Shown piece by piece: positions 6,466 to 11,139 of a stretch of DNA of 11,139 nucleotides. Source of the stretch: Candidatus Bathycorpusculum fermentans (GTDB taxonomy: Archaea; Thermoproteota; Bathyarchaeia; Bathyarchaeales; Bathycorpusculaceae); NCBI GenBank assembly GCA_009787175.1, contig WRGM01000128.1, positions 1-11,139 of the forward strand. The letters run 5' to 3'. Made by a program: the position numbers and the translations under genes. Numbering within the stretch: position 1 is the stretch's first letter; each line of letters starts with the position of its first letter. The notes beneath the pieces are model-generated. The model did not search any database. It was not told where the DNA came from and saw only the letters and a program-made list of their open reading frames with translations.

Positions 6466-8835
6466 TTATTTTACTTCAAATATTGCGACCTCATCGCTAA
6501 TAAACACAAGGTTAAACAAGGGGTCATTTGCAAATTTGAGTTTCATTTCAGCTTTAACCTCTGCCTCATAATAACTTGGTATAGCAATGTAATTTATATT
6601 ATTAATTTTTAGTTCAGCCTGATAGTCAAAGGGTGTTAGAAGAGGCGAATTATCACGAGTTTCAGGTTCTAAATTGAGAGCGATTTGTTGGTTAAAAAAG
6701 TCGCTGAGGGCCTCGTCATCACTATATATTTTTCTATCATTAGTAACTGAATAGGTTGTTAACGACATCTGTATCTTTGCCTGCTGTTTACCATCTAAAT
6801 TATAATCAAGACGAACGTTAGTAAAGCATAACTCAGGATATGCTCTAGAGTTTACCAAAGGAATACTTTGATCAAATATTACCTGCCCAAAAGCACTTAC
6901 ATCTTCTGCTACAAACCCGATAGTATTAGGTCTTTTAAAACCTACTTGTAGGGCATTAACATCTAATGAAGACTGCAACCAAGATAGAGAGACATTCTCT
7001 GCCGTAGCTTCAAGTATGTAAGTTATGTTAACAAATTTAGAGCCTTGATGTACTGTTGTTAGCTGGGTACAGGTAAAGTATTCATTACCTTTAATTATTG
7101 AAACTGTGGTATGCTGGGTGTCATTTTCCATGTACATGTTTTTAACAGGCAGCCTAGATAGGGGTACGGAGCGGGGAATACCGTTTACGTCATATAAAAT
7201 TGTTGTTTGATCATTATTGAAATTGAAGAGTGCGTAGGGGAGATAGGTCCAATTTAAGCTTGTAAGAATTTGAGGGTTATGTCTTGCCATGTATCCGCCG
7301 TCTTCTTTAACTTGGATATACATAATTTCGTCATCTAGTTTGTATGAGCTTCCAAAGAGATAGTTGGTGTCAAGCAGGTTATTTGCCACTTGGGCAATTG
7401 GGAATTCACGTGAAAGTGAAATGAACTGGGGTTCAACAGCACTCCATGTAGGTCTTTGGGCAAATCCTGCAAACCACCAACCGTAATATGCTGTGGTGAC
7501 AAATGTGGCATTATCAGGGGTGTTAACTTTAGCCCACTCCATAGCTTGATAGAGGGGGTCAGACATTATTTGATAAAAACTTTGGGGAGCTAAGCTTTCG
7601 CTGGGAGTTATAAAGACAGGTATAAATAAAAAGCAAGTCAATAAGAGACCAATAATAAAACCTGCATACAAATTAGCTCTTGTCAATTTTCTATAAAGTT
7701 TATTTGAAAAAGCAGTTAAACAATTGGGAGTTACCTTATCTGCCTCATCGACTGCACTAGTTAACTGCCCTGTTAATGTACGGTATGTATCAATTACGCG
7801 AGCAAAAAAACCTGAACCATGATCAATAAAGACACCCATTAAAATTATCAGAGGAGTTAGTACAAAGTACAAAAACCGGTTATAATCAGTATATTGTCCA
7901 ATAAGATACCCTTGGGTAAACAGTGTAGGAACAAACAACCATAAGGCTAACAAAATAGTGGGAACGGTAAAGTAGCGTTTATGATATTTTTTAGATAAAA
8001 GAAAGAAAAGACCAAAAACCGCAAAAAGCGGCAAAACAAGCTCTAAAGACAATACTCTAGAAGAGAGAATTGCCTGATTAATCTCTATAGATGTCTGATT
8101 AGTTAAATACACAGGAACAATCTGCAACAAATAAGGAGAAACAAGTAAAGCACCAAAAATAACAGGCAATAACCAACTTAACGCTTCAAACCGTGTAGTT
8201 CCAATTTTTTTGCCAAAAACTAAACTAGCTAAAATCACAGAAAACAATATACTTACAAACATAAGGCTACTAAGTGAATGCACCAGAAATATTGAACCAA
8301 TCAATATTGAGGTTGTAATATAGAAAGGAATTTTTGTGAAACGATTTTTTTGAATATATAAATAAAAAGCTATAGGAATTAAAAGAAGAGCAACAACATT
8401 TGGATAACCACCCCAGAGCAACATTTCAATATCAAAACGTGAAACAGCCACAAGAAATGCAACAACAATCGCAGCAGATTCCTTCCAAACAACCCGCGTA
8501 ATAATATAGGAAGCCAAAACTATTACTGACGAAAATAATGAAGCTACTAGGGCATGTACTAGATATTCAGGCATACCTGTCAACATCATTAGCTGAGCAA
8601 CAAAAATGTGGTAACCGGGAAAAGTAATAGATAAACCGCCACCCATTTGATAATTATTATAAAGAAAATCAACGTTACCGCCCTGATTAATTATTGAATG
8701 TATGACACTATTATGTAAGCCTATATCAGAGCCTGACGGATAGATCTCATATGTCATTAATAAGAAACGGTATAGAAAAGCAAAAACGAATATTACAAAA
8801 AGCAGCATCAAATGTTTATTTGTAACTTTAACCAT
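6466..8835 (-). CDS. Multi-spanning GT-C/STT3-like membrane protein, paralogue of the next gene
   Basis: 789-aa membrane protein with the same plan as the gene 20 nt downstream: about eleven to thirteen hydrophobic helices (residues 8-410), then an extracytoplasmic domain. The first outer loop has GSDIGLH (35-41), the GxDxxxH pattern of GT-C glycosyltransferases. LLWGGYP (139-145), H186 and DYNR (317-320) look like conserved functional positions. After the last helix, WAKVNTPDNATFVTTAYYGWWF (from 433) recalls the STT3 region around WWDYG, with YYGWW instead. The C-terminal end (LVFISDEVAIFEV) matches the paralogue's LVYSNDRYAIFKI, which supports duplication. Five sequons lie in the soluble half. 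A plausible role is transfer of a lipid-linked sugar onto surface glycans or proteins, but this is inferred from fold class only. The ATG at 8835 has a weak Shine-Dalgarno (GGA, 8 nt upstream). Confidence 0.7.
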   Translation of the reverse strand: MVKVTNKHLMLLFVIFVFAFLYRFLLMTYEIYPSGSDIGLHNSVIHSIINQGGNVDFLYNNYQMGGGLSITFPGYHIFVAQLMMLTGMPEYLVHALVASLFSSVIVLASYIITRVVWKESAAIVVAFLVAVSRFDIEMLLWGGYPNVVALLLIPIAFYLYIQKNRFTKIPFYITTSILIGSIFLVHSLSSLMFVSILFSVILASLVFGKKIGTTRFEALSWLLPVIFGALLVSPYLLQIVPVYLTNQTSIEINQAILSSRVLSLELVLPLFAVFGLFFLLSKKYHKRYFTVPTILLALWLFVPTLFTQGYLIGQYTDYNRFLYFVLTPLIILMGVFIDHGSGFFARVIDTYRTLTGQLTSAVDEADKVTPNCLTAFSNKLYRKLTRANLYAGFIIGLLLTCFLFIPVFITPSESLAPQSFYQIMSDPLYQAMEWAKVNTPDNATFVTTAYYGWWFAGFAQRPTWSAVEPQFISLSREFPIAQVANNLLDTNYLFGSSYKLDDEIMYIQVKEDGGYMARHNPQILTSLNWTYLPYALFNFNNDQTTILYDVNGIPRSVPLSRLPVKNMYMENDTQHTTVSIIKGNEYFTCTQLTTVHQGSKFVNITYILEATAENVSLSWLQSSLDVNALQVGFKRPNTIGFVAEDVSAFGQVIFDQSIPLVNSRAYPELCFTNVRLDYNLDGKQQAKIQMSLTTYSVTNDRKIYSDDEALSDFFNQQIALNLEPETRDNSPLLTPFDYQAELKINNINYIAIPSYYEAEVKAEMKLKFANDPLFNLVFISDEVAIFEVK

Positions 8836-8870
8836 GTTAATTCCATCAAATTTTGCTTTTCTTTTTAAGT

Positions 8871-8878
8871 GTATATAG
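8871..8878 (-). promoter_or_regulatory. TATA box for the GT-C paralogue operon
   Basis: Minus-strand CTATATAC (8878-8871) lies about 36 nt before the ATG at 8835, predicting a start of transcription near 8846-8850 and a leader of roughly 10-15 nt. No clear purine-rich BRE precedes it. Confidence 0.4.
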
Positions 8879-8913
8879 GTGGAAAGATTAAAGGTTTAAA
8901 TAGCAATTTCGAG

Positions 8914-8949
8914 TATAAAAAGCCAGAGTAAAAAAACGGAAAACAGGTG
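8914..8949 (+). promoter_or_regulatory. Promoter and ribosome binding site of the corrinoid protein-mtrH operon
   Basis: TATAAAAA (8914-8921) predicts transcription starting near 8940. AGGTG (8945-8949) follows, 5 nt before the ATG at 8955. The predicted leader is only about 15 nt, too short for a cobalamin riboswitch. This promoter lies back to back with that of the minus-strand membrane protein operon, so the two could share regulation. Confidence 0.5.
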
Positions 8950-8954
8950 TTTAT

Positions 8955-9380
8955 ATGTCCTGGCTTAAATCTATGATGGAAAAAGAACCCCCAGAACCAG
9001 AAAATCCAATAGGCACAGTAGTAATCGGAAACATTGAACCGGATATGCATGATACAGCAAAAGAGGCAGTCCGAAAATCACTAAAACGTGCAGGATTCAA
9101 AACAATTGACGTTGGAAAAAGCGTTGCACCACAAGTTTTTGTTGACAAAGCAAAAGAAAACAAGGCAGATCTTATTGCACTCTCAGTTAACACTGTACCA
9201 GCAAAAAACAACTTGGCAAAACTTGATGAAGCACTCAAAGCAGCAGGTCTAAAAGACAAAGTTGGCATAATCATGGGCGGCGCAGCAGTAAAGAAAGAAG
9301 ACGCAGACGCATTTGGCGCACTCTTCGGCAAAAACAAAGAAGAAGCACCAGAGTTAGCCAAAAAAGCATTGAAAAAATAA
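8955..9380 (+). CDS. Minimal corrinoid (B12-binding) protein, methyl carrier for the MtrH-like partner
   Basis: A 141-aa cytosolic protein that is almost entirely a B12-binding Rossmann-like domain related to MtaC/MtbC/MttC corrinoid proteins. The axial-ligand motif DxHxxG appears as D30-M-H32-D-T-A35, keeping Asp and His but with Ala for the usual Gly. RAGFKTIDVGKSVAP (45-59), the AKENKADLIALS strand (66-77) and the nucleotide-tail loop MGGAAV (107-112) fit the family. The roughly 90-residue N-terminal helical cap that shields the cobalt in full-length (about 210 aa) methanogenesis proteins is missing; a short acidic, proline-rich leader stands in its place. The start is set by AGGTG at 8945-8949. 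mtrH follows after 20 nt, so the partner is very likely that enzyme. It probably cycles between cob(I)alamin and methyl-cob(III)alamin; the methyl donor is unknown. Confidence 0.85.
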   Translation: MSWLKSMMEKEPPEPENPIGTVVIGNIEPDMHDTAKEAVRKSLKRAGFKTIDVGKSVAPQVFVDKAKENKADLIALSVNTVPAKNNLAKLDEALKAAGLKDKVGIIMGGAAVKKEDADAFGALFGKNKEEAPELAKKALKK

Positions 9381-9400
9381 GCATCGGCTGATGAAGCAAC

Positions 9401-10312
9401 ATGCAAAAATTCAAGACGCCACAAAAAATCTATGAAATTGGAAAAGTAAAGGTCGGCGGCCAACCAGGCGAGTTACCAACATTCCTTATTGGTTCCATTT
9501 TCTGGCTTGGTCAAAAAATGGTTTCTGATGCAAATAAAGGCATCTTTGATGCTGCAGCTGCAGAAGATATCATTAACAGATGTCAAATACAAAGTGACAT
9601 TTCAGGCGTACCTTTCGCTCTTGACATTGTCGGCACAACAGAGCTAGCTTTTGAGAAATATTTTGACTTCGTTACCAAACACACAGATGTCCCACTTATG
9701 CTTGATGCTATGAGCCCAAGAACACGTATGGCAGCAGCAACTATTGCAAAGAAAATGGGTCTACAAGAGAGATGCTTCTACAACTCAGTTTACAAAGGAG
9801 TAACTGATGCTGAATTAGCAAACTTGAAAGAAAGCGGCATTACAATGTCAATCGTCTTAGCAGACGATCCGCATGACACATCACTTGCAGGTAGAATGAA
9901 TGTTGCTGACGAAGCTTTAGCACTTGCAGCAAAAGGCGGAATTACAAAACCCCTAGTTGACACATCCATGCCATCTTTCCAACCAGACATGGGAAGCTCA
10001 GTTGTAGCTTTTCCAATGATGAAAGAGAAATATGGTCATCCTGTAGGCACAGGTAGCGGTAATGTTGTTACAACCATGGGTTGGGTAAAAGCTAACATTG
10101 CAAAAGAATACAGAAAAGGCACTGTTACAGCAACTAATGCAATTTTGCAGACAATGGGCGCTAACTGGTTAATGTTCGGTCCAGCTGAACAAGCTGAATG
10201 GGTCTTCCCAGCAGTAGCAGTTGTTGACACATACATCGCATCTGCAGCAGCAGACTTTGAGACACAACCAGTAGATGTTGAATCACATCCAATATTCAAG
10301 ATGTTTGCCTAA
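9401..10312 (+). CDS. mtrH: MtrH-family methyltransferase (tetrahydromethanopterin:corrinoid protein)
   Basis: Cytosolic TIM-barrel methyltransferase homologous to subunit H of tetrahydromethanopterin S-methyltransferase, which moves a methyl group between N5-methyl-tetrahydromethanopterin and a corrinoid cobalt. Its 303 aa match the family (about 300-320). The N-terminal signature KVGGQPGELPTFLIGSIFW (17-35), with KGIFD (46-50), SDISGVPFALDIVG (65-78), LDAMSPRTR (101-109) and YNSV (127-130), follows methanogen MtrH closely. YNSV may hold the pterin-contacting Asn, by analogy with other methyltetrahydropterin methyltransferases. It is second in an operon with the corrinoid protein, with only a weak ribosome site before the ATG. 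No MtrA-G subunit is nearby, so it probably works as a soluble two-component system rather than in the sodium-pumping complex. Many such mtrH copies serve methylotrophic or Wood-Ljungdahl routes; direction is not decided by sequence. Confidence 0.92.
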   Translation: MQKFKTPQKIYEIGKVKVGGQPGELPTFLIGSIFWLGQKMVSDANKGIFDAAAAEDIINRCQIQSDISGVPFALDIVGTTELAFEKYFDFVTKHTDVPLMLDAMSPRTRMAAATIAKKMGLQERCFYNSVYKGVTDAELANLKESGITMSIVLADDPHDTSLAGRMNVADEALALAAKGGITKPLVDTSMPSFQPDMGSSVVAFPMMKEKYGHPVGTGSGNVVTTMGWVKANIAKEYRKGTVTATNAILQTMGANWLMFGPAEQAEWVFPAVAVVDTYIASAAADFETQPVDVESHPIFKMFA

Positions 10313-10322
10313 ACCTCTTCTC

Positions 10323-10334
10323 TTTTTTATTTTT
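10323..10334 (+). terminator. Oligo-T terminator after mtrH
   Basis: T6 (10323-10328) and T5 (10330-10334), separated by one A, begin about 10 nt after the mtrH stop with no stem. The tract would separate the corrinoid protein-mtrH transcript from the next gene. Confidence 0.5.
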
Positions 10335-10347
10335 CAACAAGCTTATT

Positions 10348-10356
10348 TTTATTTAA
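10348..10356 (+). promoter_or_regulatory. Possible TATA box for a leaderless transcript
   Basis: TTTATTTAA is centred about 25 nt before the ATG at 10377, which places transcription initiation at or next to the start codon. No Shine-Dalgarno precedes that ATG. A second TATA-like string (TATAAAAA, 10367-10374) is too close to the ATG to serve this gene. Confidence 0.35.
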
Positions 10357-10376
10357 GTAATTACATTATAAAAACC

Positions 10377-10778
10377 ATGAAACCACTGCGCTGGCTAGAA
10401 ACAATCATAATACTTACAGCACTAACTCTCCTCTCCGCTTACCTCATACCCGCAGAATCCAAACTTGTCATCATACGCTACGCATTTAGCGTCATATTCT
10501 TGTTTACTATCCCAGGCAACTGTTTAATTAACATACTATTTAGAAAACAAAATAAACTAGAAATAATAGAAGAAGCCGTCTTAAGTGTTGCACTAAGCTT
10601 TGGCATAACAAGCATTACAGGACTATTCCTCGGACTCTCACCAATAGGATTAAACTTTATATCAGTTACAACTACACTAAGCAGCATCACACTAATCTTG
10701 GCAATAACAGCTTTCATACTAAAAAACAAAGATCAAAAACACACAAAACAACAGAACAACAACAATATAACAACATAA
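10377..10778 (+). CDS. Short DUF1616-type membrane protein
   Basis: A 133-aa protein with about four hydrophobic helices (roughly residues 9-24, 32-55, 66-87, 91-114) and a polar, Asn/Gln-rich C-terminal tail (115-133). The order of features, an R-Y-x-F-S-V helix, the break IPGNCLINILF (45-55), then NKLEIIEEAVLSVALSFG (59-76) and L-x-L-S-P-I-G-L (85-92), matches the N-terminal membrane domain of archaeal DUF1616 proteins. Those are usually about 300 aa or more with a C-terminal extracytoplasmic domain; here only the membrane part exists, so the gene is a short form or a truncated copy. The ATG at 10377 is preferred over the in-frame ATG at 10275, which would overlap mtrH and add a sequence unlike the family. 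Function is unknown; relatives often sit near surface-glycan genes. Confidence 0.7.
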   Translation: MKPLRWLETIIILTALTLLSAYLIPAESKLVIIRYAFSVIFLFTIPGNCLINILFRKQNKLEIIEEAVLSVALSFGITSITGLFLGLSPIGLNFISVTTTLSSITLILAITAFILKNKDQKHTKQQNNNNITT

Positions 10779-10797
10779 TTTTCCAGTAACTAACGTA

Positions 10798-10986
10798 TCA
10801 TGGTGCTTTTTCTATTATTAACTGCTTGTTTTCAGCATTAATCTTCACTTTTACCCTTTCATTAGACTTAAACGGAAATGCACTATCTCTTACAATCTCT
10901 ATTGGAACATAGATGAAAAATTTATCATACATTTTCCCACCCGTCTGCGTGGGACGATTAATCAATTTACCATAAGTCGCTAACAT
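10798..10986 (-). CDS. Small AbrB/SpoVT-like DNA-binding protein, possible antitoxin
   Basis: A 62-aa protein. Residues about 9-60 fit a swapped-hairpin AbrB-type domain: a first strand (KLINRPTQTGGK), then YDKFFIYVPIEIVRDSAF (20-37), like the family's [IY]xIPKEIVKDLGF, then NERVKVKINAENKQLIIEK (42-60), the usual charged strand pair. Such proteins act as dimeric transcription regulators or as antitoxins of VapBC-like modules. No toxin gene is next to it: the left neighbour is the convergent DUF1616 gene and the right is a transposase end. The ATG at 10986 has no ribosome site. The in-frame ATG at 10932 follows GGGTGGG, but that start would remove the first strand. The gene begins only about 20 nt from the transposase stop codon, so its 5' end or promoter may have been altered by the insertion. 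Confidence 0.55.
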   Translation of the reverse strand: MLATYGKLINRPTQTGGKMYDKFFIYVPIEIVRDSAFPFKSNERVKVKINAENKQLIIEKAP

Positions 10987-11006
10987 TATAGCAACTTGAT
11001 TTTACA

Positions 11007-11138
11007 TTAATAGTGATAGCCATCGTGTTTGAACCAGTTTTTAATATCGTTAAGAGTAATGGTAGCTAATGCTGTCTTTAGAGCAACTTGCAAATCCTCA
11101 AAGGTTCTAGCCTTCAACTTTCGCAGAACAACCTTCAC
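11007..11138 (-). CDS. C-terminal end of an IS630-like transposase (partial, cut by window edge)
   Basis: On the minus strand an open frame enters from the right edge and ends with TAA at 11009-11007, giving 43 residues. The sequence contains KLKARTFEDLQVALKTALA (8-26) and ITLNDIKNWFKHDGYHY (27-43). This resembles the C-terminus of IS630-family DDE transposases, which commonly ends in a helix leading to a W-F-x-H-C-G-Y motif; here the Cys is Asp. The catalytic DDE residues would lie outside the window, so whether the element is intact cannot be judged. Family assignment rests on this short tail only. Confidence 0.6.
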   Translation of the reverse strand: MKVVLRKLKARTFEDLQVALKTALATITLNDIKNWFKHDGYHY

Positions 11139-11139
11139 C

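Noticed and set aside
8836..8954. Possible cobalamin riboswitch before the corrinoid protein gene
   Set aside because: The predicted leader is about 15 nt and the whole divergent gap is 119 nt, without any B12-box-like structure.
8951..9463. 170-codon open frame on the minus strand opposite the corrinoid protein gene
   Set aside because: Although longer than the corrinoid gene, it is Ala/Ser/Phe-rich antisense sequence with no family features, whereas the plus strand shows a clear B12-binding domain with promoter and ribosome site.
10275..10376. Upstream in-frame ATG extending the DUF1616-like gene by 34 codons
   Set aside because: It would overlap the 3' end of mtrH and run through its T-tract terminator, and the added residues do not resemble the family.
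10990..11090. AGCAACTTG direct repeat as a terminal repeat of the IS element
   Set aside because: The second copy lies inside the transposase reading frame, so it cannot be a terminal repeat; probably coincidence.
1..11139. tRNA, rRNA or CRISPR array
   Set aside because: No T-arm-like GTTCRANNC string in a cloverleaf context, no rRNA-like sequence and no regularly spaced direct repeats were seen by reading both strands; a covariance-model scan was not possible.

Overview
The window looks like AT-rich archaeal chromosome. Three things point that way: an MtrH-family methyltransferase (the tetrahydromethanopterin enzyme family), promoters with BRE/TATA-like boxes about 25 nt before the inferred transcript starts, and bare oligo-T tracts after several genes. 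MtrH with a stand-alone corrinoid protein and no other Mtr subunits, next to Rnf-type genes and STT3-like membrane proteins, would fit a Bathyarchaeia-like member of the Thermoproteota. That placement is inference; no rRNA or other phylogenetic marker is present.

Layout, left to right. 1-233: non-coding, with a hairpin plus T-tract ending the next operon. 234-2677 (minus): a two-gene operon, rnfD then rnfC, with overlapping stop and start. It has its own promoter and no rnfG, rnfE, rnfA or rnfB beside it. 2678-2996: divergent intergenic region with promoters for both sides and a 10-bp inverted repeat. 2997-4094 (plus): a radical SAM/SPASM enzyme starting at TTG and ending in strong T-tracts. 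4139-8835 (minus): two tandem paralogous membrane proteins of about 770-790 aa, each with a multi-spanning GT-C/STT3-like half and a large extracytoplasmic half. 8836-8954: a compact divergent promoter region. 8955-10312 (plus): a small B12-binding corrinoid protein followed by an MtrH-like methyltransferase. 10377-10778 (plus): a short DUF1616-type membrane protein. 10798-10986 (minus): a small AbrB-like protein. 11007-11139 (minus): the C-terminal end of an IS630-like transposase, running off the right edge.

How the genes may work together (inference). The corrinoid/MtrH pair could move methyl groups between a methylated donor, a cob(I)alamin carrier and tetrahydromethanopterin, feeding a methyl branch of the Wood-Ljungdahl pathway. 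An Rnf-type complex could couple ferredoxin oxidation to an ion gradient, but only its C and D subunits are here. The D subunit lacks the threonine that normally carries covalent FMN. The two large membrane proteins and the DUF1616 protein suggest cell-surface glycosylation or envelope work. The most unusual points are the altered flavin site in RnfD, the isolated D-C pair, and the minimal capless corrinoid protein paired with MtrH without a recognisable substrate-specific methyltransferase.
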